Source: Annulohypoxylon bovei var. microspora
Taxonomy: Eukaryota > Ascomycota > Sordariomycetes > Xylariales > Hypoxylaceae
NCBI GenBank assembly: GCA_022836615.1
Contig: MU405252.1
Span: 1-64,000, forward strand
Direction: 5' to 3'
Length of the DNA stretch: 64,000 bases
In this document: in pieces, positions 42,813 to 54,400 of the stretch
Layout of the letters: each line of letters begins with the position of its first letter
How positions within the stretch are numbered: position 1 is the first letter of the stretch
The notes under the pieces: generated by a model
The model's database searches: none
What the model saw: the letters and a program-made list of their open reading frames with translations, nothing else
What the model was told of the DNA's origin: nothing
Translations under genes and position numbers: made by a program

Positions 42813-44753
42813 ATGATCTATCAGCCACTGGACGTCTCCAGATTCGAGGCACGACTCTTGCGACTCCTCAATATTCCATCTAACCCCTCTGAGCCTCCAA
42901 GATTTTCGGTAATAAAGTGCTCGCTCATCCGCCCTCCACAGTATTTCGCTCTATCCTACTGCTGGGGTAATGATACCAACAGATCGCCCATCGAACTTGA
43001 TGGAGAGACGGTCTATGTCTCGAGGAATCTGGCTGCTGCCCTACGTTACTCGAACTTTCGTCCAGGGTCCTTGATCTGGGCCGATGCAGTTTGTATCAAC
43101 CAGCACGATGTCAACGAGAAAGCCCATCAAATTCGGCTAATGGGTCTTATCTACTCGAAGGCGCAAGCCACTGCAGTCTGGTTGGGAAATGAGGAACGAG
43201 ATACTCAACATGTCCGAGAATTCCTTGGAGAGATTGATCTAGACGAGCAGGACCAACTGGGCTCTATATCGAGCGACAAGTTCGCAACGGCCCTGAGAAA
43301 TACACACCACCCCGTTCAGTCACTTCGCGGCCTTCATGAACTGTTAACAAGACCTTACTGGGAACGAGTATGGATCATACAGGAGATAGCGAAGGCACGA
43401 ACGGTGTATGTGAGATGTGGTTCTCTCTGCTTCGACCTAGATTCACTCATAGCAAGTGCTGAACACGTGGATGACTTACCCCAACGCAGTCACAACCTAA
43501 TTTCTGCCATCCAAGAGTTTCGATTGCAAGAGTCGGAAGCAAGACGAGGAGGTCTACGCATGACCCTGCTGCAGGCTTTAATTAGAAGCCGCTATTCTCT
43601 TGCGACCAACCGACGTGACAAGGTTTACGCTCTGTTAAATCTTGCCAGGGACGGTAACGATCTCGTACCAACACCGACATATTCTGAACCCGTCGAGGAA
43701 GTCTTTAGAGAATTGACAATGACTTTCCTCCAGTCACCACACCCAATGGAGGCTACAATATTGTCGTCACGAGCCCCTTTGAATGCTAGATCTGAGGCTC
43801 AGCCTCCGTGGGCTATTGATTGGTCAGATCTCGCATTTAATATACCGCATTGGTTAACATCAAATTTATCGGTTAGATTCAATGGACCTTTGAAGGAGAA
43901 AGGATTCGGAATGCCTACTTTTTCGCCAGATTCGGTAAAATTGCGTGGTCTAGGACGATCGCTTGGGTTTATCGAGGGCATCGGCGACACGGCAGTTGAA
44001 CCCGCTGCCCAGCTCCCGCAGGAAGAACACCAGAATGCTATCGCAGTTATGAGTTGGCTTTCTTCCAATTTATATCATCTACTTACTTCGGAACGCCTCA
44101 ACTCGGAGATAACTCCTTACGAACGAGCTCTCGCCCACATCATCGCACATACCGACGACGAGTCAAATACAAGACCTGGTAGAGAATCCTATACTAAAGA
44201 GATATCGAAACATCTTGGAGGGCTTATTATTAATTCTTTCCCTGTACGAGCCTGGGCGAGGGGATGTCTCGACTATGAAAAGGGACTTGTGCCGAAGGTA
44301 GCTCCGCACCCGAAGGAACAAAACATCTCCACACAATTGAAATCGCGCTCTGCAAATACGACATCCTCCGAACACCCATCTCTAGGTGTTCCACCATGGC
44401 AGAGGCCTCTCCCACTCGCAAACTCTAATCGATTATCAGTGGCCGCTTTTCAAGTGTGGGATGATGCCTTTGCGACAATAAACCTAAGTTCTGAATACGG
44501 ACTTCAGTTTGCTATTAGCGAGGGTAATATCGTTCTAATCCCCCGTGCCACTCAAACAGGAGATGCCATATATCGACTTGACTCCTGCTACTTCCCCATG
44601 GTGCTACGGAAGGTTACCGAGAAGTCCCATAATACCTACAAGATCATAGGCGAAGCTTGCATCAATATTGATTCCGATGGCCATTGGATTGCTGCCCGCG
44701 ATTGTCCATGGCGGAGGCAATCTCGACTGGAAAACTTGGACCTACTAGTGTAG
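42813..44753 (+). CDS. HET-domain protein (heterokaryon incompatibility type)
   Basis: Single exon, 646 aa. HET domain (PF06985) at about residues 45-190: YFALSYCWGND, LIWADAVCINQHDVNEKAHQ, MGLIYSKAQATAVWLG and a following RPYWERVWIIQEIAKA. These are the three classic HET blocks. HET proteins are fungal non-self recognition and cell-death effectors. The C-terminal half (DKVYALLNLA, then a long divergent region) is of the usual HET type without WD or NACHT repeats. No membrane segment. The start is the first ATG, about 45 codons before the HET domain. Neighbours give no partner gene such as a SesB or NLR. Confidence 0.92.
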   Translation: MIYQPLDVSRFEARLLRLLNIPSNPSEPPRFSVIKCSLIRPPQYFALSYCWGNDTNRSPIELDGETVYVSRNLAAALRYSNFRPGSLIWADAVCINQHDVNEKAHQIRLMGLIYSKAQATAVWLGNEERDTQHVREFLGEIDLDEQDQLGSISSDKFATALRNTHHPVQSLRGLHELLTRPYWERVWIIQEIAKARTVYVRCGSLCFDLDSLIASAEHVDDLPQRSHNLISAIQEFRLQESEARRGGLRMTLLQALIRSRYSLATNRRDKVYALLNLARDGNDLVPTPTYSEPVEEVFRELTMTFLQSPHPMEATILSSRAPLNARSEAQPPWAIDWSDLAFNIPHWLTSNLSVRFNGPLKEKGFGMPTFSPDSVKLRGLGRSLGFIEGIGDTAVEPAAQLPQEEHQNAIAVMSWLSSNLYHLLTSERLNSEITPYERALAHIIAHTDDESNTRPGRESYTKEISKHLGGLIINSFPVRAWARGCLDYEKGLVPKVAPHPKEQNISTQLKSRSANTTSSEHPSLGVPPWQRPLPLANSNRLSVAAFQVWDDAFATINLSSEYGLQFAISEGNIVLIPRATQTGDAIYRLDSCYFPMVLRKVTEKSHNTYKIIGEACINIDSDGHWIAARDCPWRRQSRLENLDLLV

Positions 44754-45302
44754 GAAGTGGTTAAACCACATTTCTTTGTATTCATATAGCATTAGTACCG
44801 TCAGCTACCTCGTAGGAGATATAACTACCTACTTATGTTATAGATTTCCTAGTTACCTATCTACCAATTCCTATTTCCGCGCGAGGTAGTATTCATGACA
44901 GGCCCAAGCTAGCTAAATATGAGACATTGTCAACGTTTGATATAATTCTTTTAGATGGGGAAATAACTTATTAATAAAGAGATGTAGATATGGTGATATC
45001 ATTGAGACCGGCCATTTTCCTTTTGAGTAAAAGGTGGAAAACTTTACTTTTTTTGTCATTTGCATTTGACAGGCTTTGCGCTAAAGTCCGTTGGCGTAAT
45101 GACGGAATAGACGAGACATCTTTTTATCTCCATATTCCGAAGCCGAAAGCCCTCTGCACCCCCAACCGTAGGTAATAACACTTCCCCACGGCACCGAGTA
45201 ATTTTTACTATTTATATGAAGGCATTACAGAACCATAAAGGTTTTGCTTCCAAATAATTATTACAACCACCACATTACAATAATATAAAAACGTGTTTGA
45301 CA
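44754..45302. other. AT-rich intergenic spacer
   Basis: No gene. It is AT-rich and borders a sharply GC-rich pair of genes to the right. Confidence 0.5.
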
Positions 45303-46139
45303 ATGGCACCCCTCTACAAGAAAGCTCTCATTATCGGCGCCACATCCGGCATAGGGGAGGCCTTTGCCGCAAGACTCTACGCCGAGGGTACATCCGTGAT
45401 TGTCACAGGCCGGCGGCGCGAGCAACTCGACGCTTTCGTCGCTAAACACGCCGGCTCTACCGCCGTGACACTAGACGTCACCAAGCTAGACTCGATCCCG
45501 GCCTTCGCCACGCAGATCACGCAGCAGCACCCGGACCTCGACGCCGTGATCCTGAACGCGGGCATCCAGCGCCCGCTCTTCTTCAACAAGCCCGAGACCG
45601 TGGACCTCGGCATCTTCAACGAGGAGCTCACCACCAACTACATGTCCTTCGTGCACCTGACCGCGGCGCTGCTGCCGCACTTCCAGAAGCTTAGCAAGGC
45701 GGGCGAGGGCAAGGACGCGCACCTCGTGTACGTGAGCTCGACGCTGGGCCTGATGCCGACGCTCGTGCGCGCCCCGGGGTACTGCGCCAGCAAGGCGGCG
45801 CTGCACAGCTTCGTGACGGACCTGCGGCAGCAGCTCGAGGACGCGGGGTACGGCCGCGTGAAGGTCGTGGAGGTGTTCCCGCCGGCCGTGCGCACCGAGC
45901 TGCACGACACGAAGCACCAGCCCGACCTGGTCAACGGCGCGGAGCTTGGCATGCCGTTGGGGGAGTACATAGACCGCATGTACGCGGGCTTGCTGAGGGG
46001 CGACGAGCAGTTCGCTGTCGGGCCCGGGGAAGAGTGGCTCCTGGAGGGGGGGTTCGAGTATACGCGCGTGAAGATGTTTAAGCAGGGGCAGGCTGCTATT
46101 AAGGGGGTTTTGAAGAAGTTTTTGAAGGATGGGCAATAG
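45303..46139 (+). CDS. Short-chain dehydrogenase, DltE-like
   Basis: Single exon, 278 aa from the ATG of MAPLYKKALIIGATSGIGEA; the frame opens two codons earlier at a TTG. Classical SDR: the NAD(P)-binding GATSGIG at residues 12-18, TGRRREQL (an Arg pair after beta2 suggests NADP), LDVTK, LNAGIQ, VYVSSTLGL, and the catalytic Y-x3-K (GYCASKAAL). The C-terminal stretch (VEVFPPAVRTELHD) resembles the COG3967/DltE-type uncharacterised oxidoreductases. It is strikingly GC-rich at third codon positions compared with neighbours. The thioesterase gene faces it tail to tail 258 bases away. Confidence 0.92.
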   Translation: MAPLYKKALIIGATSGIGEAFAARLYAEGTSVIVTGRRREQLDAFVAKHAGSTAVTLDVTKLDSIPAFATQITQQHPDLDAVILNAGIQRPLFFNKPETVDLGIFNEELTTNYMSFVHLTAALLPHFQKLSKAGEGKDAHLVYVSSTLGLMPTLVRAPGYCASKAALHSFVTDLRQQLEDAGYGRVKVVEVFPPAVRTELHDTKHQPDLVNGAELGMPLGEYIDRMYAGLLRGDEQFAVGPGEEWLLEGGFEYTRVKMFKQGQAAIKGVLKKFLKDGQ

Positions 46140-46397
46140 TTGCGTGCCTAAGCATGTAGGGGATTCTGAATTTCTCTGATGAGAAATGTATTATTGAGCT
46201 GGATATAGAGCTCAAGGCAATGACGACAGCGACGGTGCTATAGTCTAATCTATACATAGGTGGTCATTCATGAACGTGCAATTTCCGAGTAACGCCAGTG
46301 CTCTCGTCTAGTAGGTAGGCACAAACGCCTCGTCAAACAATCCCAATCTCGTCAAAATAGGCCTAGACAACATAAGCCTCCAAATGTACCCTATCCA

Positions 46398-47434
46398 TCA
46401 AAACTCCAGCGGGTCGAGTTCGTCTGCCGCATCGCGGACTTTGGCCGTGACATCATCAAGCTGCGAAGAAAATTAGCCCACTTAAGCCCCCCTACTGCTA
46501 AAAGGATAGAGACTTGAACCTACATTCTTCATATTGAAGATAGAGAAATGGTGGCCCTCCACCTCCACGACATCCTGGATGAAATTGCCATGCTCCTTGT
46601 TGTAGTCATCCCAGCCCAGAAGCTTGAACTCGCGAACGTAGTCGACGAAGGTCTTCGTGGGGTCTTGACTCACGAACTCCTTGGCGCGCATCAGGATGGT
46701 CGGCGGCACCTTGAGACCCTCCCAGCGCGGGATATCCCAGGACTGCACCATCATGCGCGCGTGCGTCATGTTGAGGTCCACCTTGTCCTTGAGCACCATG
46801 GCCTTGGACTGCTCGGGGGTGAGAAACACAGGCTCGTTCGGCAGCGGGCCCCTCAGCTCGGCCAGGCGCAGCGGGAACACGGTGTCGATGAAGACCATGC
46901 CGATGACGCGGAACTTGGGCGCGGCGGCGGGCGTGCTCGCGCCGCTGCTGGAGGCGCTGCTACCGTTCCTGCTGCGGCCGCGCCTGCGCCCCGCTAGCGC
47001 GATCTGGTGCGCCATCTCGAGCGACAGGATGCCGCCTAGAGACCAGCCTGCAATCACATGTCAGTCAGCACTCGCATTCATTCACTCACAGCTCACTCAA
47101 ATTCATAAGCAGTAGTAAAAATAAAATAAAAATAAAAAAAATACGTACCGCCGAGCAGGATATCCCCGCCCTCGGGAAGAATCTTGGCGAGCAGACCGAC
47201 GTAGTGCTCGGCCATCTGCGCGATGCCGCCCTCCCACCAGCCGCCGTCGTGCAGGCGCGCGTTCTCGATGCCCCACAGCGGGCGGTCGATCGGGTTCAGC
47301 AGGTGGTAGCTGAAGTTGGTGCCGCCGCCGTCGTGGACCAGGATCAGCGGGGCGCGCTGCTTGGTCAGCAGCGACGCCGCGCGCGCCGACGGGCCTTGGT
47401 AGATGAGCGCCGGGTTCGTGAGGTACTCGTACAT
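46398..47434 (-). CDS. Stand-alone thioesterase (alpha/beta hydrolase)
   Basis: Exons on the minus strand: 47434-47149, 47047-46524 and 46460-46398 (290 aa, in phase). PKS/NRPS-type thioesterase fold (PF00975): LILVHDGGGTNFSYHLL (oxyanion strand), WGIENARL, then the nucleophile elbow G-W-S-L-G-G formed across the first intron, VIGMVFIDTVFPL, and a late VEGHHFSIF with the catalytic His. An Arg/Ser/Ala-rich insert (RRRGRSRNGSSASSSG) sits in the lid region. The short third exon (LDDVTAKVRDAADELDPLEF) gives a helical tail. Such free-standing thioesterases edit or release acyl chains in polyketide pathways, but no PKS is in this window. GC-rich like the SDR next door. Confidence 0.85.
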
Positions 47435-48486
47435 GGCGATAGAGTGGGTTTTCCTAGGATTTCCTTGGCGGGGAGGCGCCCTGGTGGGATTCGAGTACGG
47501 AAACGAGGATGCGTGAATAAATGAATGAATGAGCCCGTCTCTTGTGTTTGTTCGTGTATAATACGTTAATCGTGACTCGTCAATTATTGCAGCAGGTAAA
47601 CTAAGGGTCCATTCTTTGAATGTTGAAGTTGATGTGTTGTCGCGTATGTGCACGGGTGAGTTCGAAGTTCGAGTATGTACAACTTGGTGGGGGGAAAGGA
47701 GTGAGCCTGATTGAGTCCCGACGGTTGTTTAGGCGGGACAATGCTGGAATGCGATGTGTTGAAAAGTGATCTTGTGCTGACTCAGAACACGTCTTATTTT
47801 AACTCGGTAGTTAACAGTGACAATGTACTGGGAGCTTCAAGACGCGTAGATTCGTTGCGACATGTGACATTAGTGCAATATGTACAATGTCGTGCAATGA
47901 TCTGGAAGATTCGGAAGCTTCGAGTTTGCGCATTAAAGGATGGATGCGGAGCAGTTGCGGAGTAACCACAGATATTAGGTGGGACAATATCACCGTAGCC
48001 CGGTCCGCAGTGGGTAGCAGTTGCCTTATTTCAGCTCACCTCCAATTAATATCCACTCCTTGAGCGCTGTCAAATCACTGCCACAGGTACCTATTTATAT
48101 CTTTTGCCTCTGCATCCTCCTGAAAACGAAAAGTTCGGCGCTATCATATTTCGGTATCTCATATGTCTACCTCCGAAACTCTCACTTAGACATTATAGGG
48201 TTAGTTACCGATAATGTCAAGGGCTTACTTAATCAATTAGGGAAAATGTCACTTACTATATTAATTGAGCAGTCATAGAGAATTACCTCTTAATTGTAGG
48301 TATGTTCTCTAATCATAATGTGAAATTATAAAGGTTTACGTTGTACTCGCCGTTGTAGGTGTCGTGATGAGAGGTCTACGAATCAATACAAATCCCAAGT
48401 TCATTGCAAAACTTGGTGAATCAATCTCAATTTCCGAGTTTCGATCTTAATTGGTAGCAATAGTAATCTCGTTCTCAATCTCTCAA
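47435..48486. other. Intergenic spacer
   Basis: About 1 kb upstream of the thioesterase and downstream of the giant gene. Short frames have no features. Confidence 0.5.
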
Positions 48487-51400
48487 TCACCCATCCTTCT
48501 TCTCGAAATCCTCCGGCTTGAGCAACTGATTATCTAACAGTTTCCCCATGTGTGTTTTGCTAATGCTCTCGCAGTTGCGACGGATCTTGGTGTGAAGCAT
48601 CTTGAAAAACTTGACTGGGCTATACGGCAAGCCCGACTCGCCGCCAACTCTTCCGGTCGCGTCGCGCAGTATGAATCCGTCGGCCGCGATCTCCTCTCCC
48701 TCGCCAGGCGTGTCCCAGCTGATACCCAGGAACTTGCACGCGTCTATGTATTGCTCGAACGAGTTGAAGTAGAGCTGACCCGCAAACAGGTTTAATTCCG
48801 TGATGAGCCGCTCGGGAATCTGACGCGTGCTCAGCGACTCGGGCACCGTGTACAAGTCCAGCGTGTCGAGCCGGCGATAGCCCAAGCTCGACTGTGGCGC
48901 GTATAAGTGTAGCGCGACAGCGCTGGACTCCTGTATCATTGGCAGAAGCTCCTGTGCTTCAAACGGACTAATGACCATCATGTGCTCGACTTTGGTGCGA
49001 GGACCACTAGTTAAGACCCACTGAACAGTGCGTTGGTAGAAATCCAAGGCTTCAGGACCGCGGCCATGTCTGATAGTGCGTTCGAAGTCATTCGAGACTA
49101 ATAGGCGAGGTGGAAATTTGGACACGTCGAATAGAGCCCCGGCGGTGGTATACCGCAACGCCGTGAACGCGGATCTGTATCCTTGAGATGCCGAGCCGAT
49201 CACACCCCAGAGTACGAATGACTTGATGTCTTTATGTATGGAGTGTGTATCTGGCTTGGCCGCGGGAGGTCTCTGGTCCTCCCTCTCCTGCTCAATCTCT
49301 GGCGATAACTCCCGCTCTTCCTCTTCTTGGAGTGTCGCCGAATCGAGGTTCAGGTTCGCAAACTCCCTGCAACGTAAGGAGATTGGATCCATAGCATCCT
49401 TATCAGACGAGCTTCCAAGCGTATTCGTGTCTTTGGTATGAGGGCGGTACCTACGTTCTAATGTTTGCGACTCGTCCTCGAGATATTTCTCGGCTAGAGA
49501 TTTCCCGAATACAATTCCCTTACCGGCCTGGTCCTGTGCCCGAACCTCCTCCCATATCTTCAAGTGCTCTTCATGGCGTCGACCTTGGTTAGCCCACAAC
49601 CCCATGCTCCTGTGGATATCCTGCCAGGTTTCCCCAATTGTCCAGGCCAGAATGTCCAAGACGGTAATTTCTTTATCGGCAGGTAGCCCAGAACTAGATC
49701 CGCGAGCTCTGATCTTGGCCTGGATCTCTTCTGGCACACAAAATACCACGGATTGCCCTTCCCCTAGCATTCTCATTCGCATGCATGCTAATTTACGTCA
49801 GCTATTAACCCTACTTAAGGAACAGATCGATCCGACTTACCTTGGACTAGTCTGTCCTTCGTCAAGTTTGCACCTAGAGTGACTGCTGCGCGATAATCTC
49901 TTGGCAGTTTTAAGTCGGTACCTCTGGTATGCGCCTCGTCTAAGAAGACAAGACAGACATCCAGCTGCGTCGCAAACGGCGATGCCTGAAGAGGCTCAGA
50001 GTGCCCCTTACGATCCAGGACACAGAGTTCATCGTGGTCGTCGAAGTAAACGGCGGCTTGAATTTGCGCGTCATGTGAATTCCTCCGTAACCATGTTGTG
50101 GCAACCCCTAGATTGTCAAGCTCAAGTATCTGAGCTCCTACGTCCAATATGACACGCGTTGGAGGTTCCATCCTAGTAATGATGTCTAGTAGCATCTCAG
50201 CAACTGACACATCTATCTCTCGGCGTGGTGGCATGAGCGCAACGGAGTTCTCGGGCTGGAGTAAATACTCGAGCACCAATGCATTGGTGTGCTTCTGAGC
50301 CTCGAGGTCTAGCTGCTCAACATGAAGTGGGAGCACCTTGCGAGAGTCGTTGGTGCCGCTAAATCCCGTGGTCGGGTGAGTCTTGACTTCGCCAAGATCC
50401 CAGCCTGACGCAGAGAGCTTGTGAGGAAATTCCTTCATTTCCTTCGGGAAGACGATATAGGCCAGGAAATAATCGACGACCCCTTTAACATACCGGAGAT
50501 TCTTGAATACGTGCTGTGTGCATTGGGTGTCCTCGAGATTAATGCCAACCAATTGCCTAAAAGCAGGGTCTAGACCGTTAGCATCCCTCGCCCACAGCCC
50601 GTACTCGAGTTCGGCTTGGTCAGACTTGAAGAGATGGTTGAACGTCAAGAGTAGGTCCTCGTCGCTGAGCCCGCCATAGTAATAGCTCAAGGACGTGAGG
50701 AGAATGACAACATCAGGATGGCTAAACTCAGACCGTGGTGAGGGACTGTCTTTGGCTCTGTAAGGTACGGCTAGTTTGGTGGTTGGATTTCTGTTGGCAT
50801 CAAGTCCGTAATCAACCCTCCATCGCTTGTGTCCGAAGGCGAATGCTAGGACCCCACCAGCTATGAGACCTCGCAGTAGTAGTAGGGTTTGGCTGGCACC
50901 CGTCCAGAACCCATTCGGACTTGGGTCCTCGACTAATGCAATATCCTCCGCGCTAGGTTCCACCTCAGTGATGTATTTATACACCGCTCTGCGTACATAT
51001 AGAGGTTGTCTTGTGATAGGAAATCCGTTTAGACCTGTTGCACAAATCTGCTCCGTGATCTTGAGAAGGATTCGGTCTGCAGCATCCGGCCTTATAATCC
51101 GAGTCCACGGAAAACATCCAGAAGCTTGGAAGCGAAGCTCGATCGAACCTGGAAGCTCGGTATAAACCTTCGAGATGACATTTCTAACTACGTCCAGCAA
51201 CTGCTGAACGCAACTCCACCTCTCTGGGCTATACTCTGTCGGGCGTTGTGTGCCCATTGTATACACCAACTCGAATTTGACGCTAAAGTTCTCATCGCTC
51301 TCGTCGACAATGTCGCGCGTGTGTATGTTGAGCATTTCCTGAAGCTCCGCCAGAGGACGCCCAAATTTCTCCTTTCCTGTCAAGATACACTCGATACCCA

Positions 51401-54400
51401 TGAGTTTAAACGAGAGGATGTGTTCCGGCTGGACCAAAAAGACACCGCCATTTTCTGAGCAGGAGTTGAGAATCTTTATCATCGCCTGAATCTCTCGACG
51501 TCCAACTCTCACCGCCCGCGAAAAGGGCATGTGGTAGACCCGTCGGCCCAACATACCACCCAGCTTGGATACAAGCATCTGGAACATCTGTTTGGACTGT
51601 GGCTTTCCAACAACGACTCGGACTATCCGAGAGCCATCTGCGAGAGCTGCAGCAACCGCAGGAACAATAACAGAAGACTTGCCTTCGCCCATGTTCAGCT
51701 GCATAACAGCATTTCTACCAGTTTCGGGGCTTCTCATATTCCCGGCGATTTGTTCCTGGACTTGTCGGATCATGAGGTCACTCTCGATTTCTAGGAGTAG
51801 CGAGTCTGGTTGGAAGAGCGGTTCCCAGTTTGTGTGGCCGGGGTTTCGCAGTTCTCTAATTAGGGCGGACGGGTTATGGATTGCTCTCAGCAAGCGATCT
51901 GCTCGCTGCAGCTGAGAAACAGCAACTCCATATTGAACAATCCACATCTTCCAGCCTTCTGGCAGATCTTCCCAGTAGCGACGAGAAAGGCGCTCCAGGA
52001 AGAAGGTTGGTGATATCCTTGGCCAGTGTTGGCTTGAGGCCGATCGTTCCCGAAGACTAGTCTTAACCGCGTCGCACATGATAGTGTATATTCCATCGAC
52101 TACTATCTGACAAACATCTCGATGAGAAACCAGAAGAACCTCAATCTCCTCCGTACTCAAGGGCAAACTGTACTCCTTTCTCCAGTTCTGCAGTGACTCA
52201 ACGCTACTTCTCAGATCAGCCACGTAATTTGACTCGTATCCCGACTGTGCTTGCTCTTCGAGTCTGGATAACAAATAAGGAAGGCGGGGTGTCTGTTGAC
52301 TCTCGCTGTAAGTCGGAGATATCACATCTTCCACGGCATACGGCAGTATTGTAGGGGCTACGAAGGAGAATACGTCGCCATCCCCGACAAATCCAGACAT
52401 CGCTACAGGACTGAGGGGCGGAGGATTTGGTGCCATCTTGAGAATCTCGTCGTTGCTAGTCTTCCACGTGATAGACTTGCCAATATCTTGGAAGTAGAAC
52501 AGGAGTTTGAGATTGTGGAAGCACCGCTTGAATGTATCTTTCGCTCGGCCCATGGCCTCATCCACGTCCACATGCAGATTCAAATTTGCACGTATCATGC
52601 TGTTTGGAGGATTTGGGACCTCACAAGGCCATTGAGCCTTCAAGGCAGAAGTTAAGGTGCTAATCGATTCTTCTTTGTTAGCTAGAAATAGCTGTTCTTG
52701 TCGTCTACGAAACACTTTCTTGCTCTCGCCCGGATCCCTAGTCAAGTCTGCCTCTGGGCATTCGTGGAATGCGTGGCAACTCTCCCTAATTGTACCTTTT
52801 AGTTTTGAATCATTTATGCCAAAGCCATAGGATAAGTCGAAGGAGGACTCGCTGATACGGGGTATCGCAATAGAAACCATTTCAGGGGCCGCGTAGAAAG
52901 AAGCTAAAATTTGAAGAATGATCAAATCGACGTCTTTAGCAAACGCAATAGTACCAAACCAGAACATCATCTGATATATATTGGGCCTAGCGCTTGGAGT
53001 GCTCAACAATTGGTGAAGGGTAATCCAGTGTTTAGCAATGAAATTGGAGGGTTCTAGGAGGAATCTAGAATCGTATTTCAATTGCGGCGGAACTGTCCAT
53101 ACAATTGTAGGGCCATGTATAGGACCCTTCGCATGGCGTGAAATGAAATTCCAGATATGAGTCCCTATATCTTCCGGAATATCGCACTGTAGTCTGAAGC
53201 TCTCCTCGAATAGAATACCAGATAGACCAACAGCGTGAGACGCTTGGGAAGAGTATTCTTCGCGGTCTCTGGCTTCATAATCCACATCATATTTGTCAGT
53301 ATGATGCTCTGCGCCAAAGCCTGGTATACGGAAAGAGGATGAACGAATCAGATCCCGGCGCAGTAAATCGTGTTCGACTTTGTGCAAATGAGGTAGGGCA
53401 TTACACCTTTCGGGATAGAGGAATTCAGACTCCAAGGCTTGGTTAAATATCGAATTCACACTGCGGTAGAATTCGCCATGCTGGGCTAAGAAGTCGAGAT
53501 TCGACGACCACTCCACACTCTGCATCACCTGCTTGTACTCCGGGTAGTAGACTCGCTGTGGGGTGAGCTTGGAGATCTGTACCAACAAGTCGATATCTTC
53601 TTCATTGAGCCACTTGAATGATCGAACAGCAGCAGAGTTCAGGATAGTGAATGCGTGTTCTGTCCCTGTTTTCCCGGTGAGTGGGTCTGGCAAGGGAAAG
53701 GATGTAAGTGCATGGAGATACGATATCAACAGCCTGCTCTGCAGACTGCTATTGTTAATAAGTCTGCCAAGCAAATCGTCAACCTCATAGGAGTGGACCT
53801 TCGAAGTCAAACAATGTTCTATCTCAACTCTCACGTGCTGTAATTCCTTAGAAATCGTGATATCTCCGCTAGGAATAATGACCTTGCGTCGAAGTCGGCC
53901 ATCTTGTCCTCTAAGCACAAGCTTAGTATGAAGGCCAATTAGAGTTCCAATTGACTGATCCTCATCCACCAGCATTCCACGGAACTGGCGAGAAGAGATT
54001 GAAGTTTCCCCCTTTCTCATATGAAACCCAAGTTTTAATCTCGGGAGTTCAATATCTAGGGAGACCCCGTGAAGAATGACATGAGTCCAGACAGCATTCT
54101 CAAGGGGAAATAGAATTTTGGATATTCCTGCTGCTGTGTCACTATTCATGTTGACAAGGAATGAGTTTCCTTTGACTAGTCTCCATCCATCTGCAGTTCC
54201 TGAACGGAATAATCTCCAGTTCTTGTCAGAGTGGGTCCATGGAAGCTCCTGGGCACAAAACTCCAAGTAGCCACCAGATTTATTGTACCAGTGAACAAAG
54301 TTGTCAACGAACATTGTCGGGAAGGAGCTTTGAAGGATACGTCGAGGTACAAGCTCGAATGTTTGGCCTTCGGCCACTGCTCGGATAGCAAGATTCTTGT

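Noticed and set aside
45486..46136. 216-codon open frame antisense to the DltE-like SDR
   Set aside because: GC-rich mirror frame of a well supported gene; it has no domain and is rich in Arg/Val/Leu/Glu as expected for antisense of GC3-biased codons.
46548..46997. 149-codon plus-strand frame inside the thioesterase
   Set aside because: Antisense of the thioesterase exon with the GWSLGG nucleophile region; low-complexity Arg/Ala/Gly.
45303..47434. SDR plus thioesterase as part of a polyketide gene cluster
   Set aside because: No PKS, NRPS, P450, transporter or cluster regulator next to them in this window, so a cluster is not supported.
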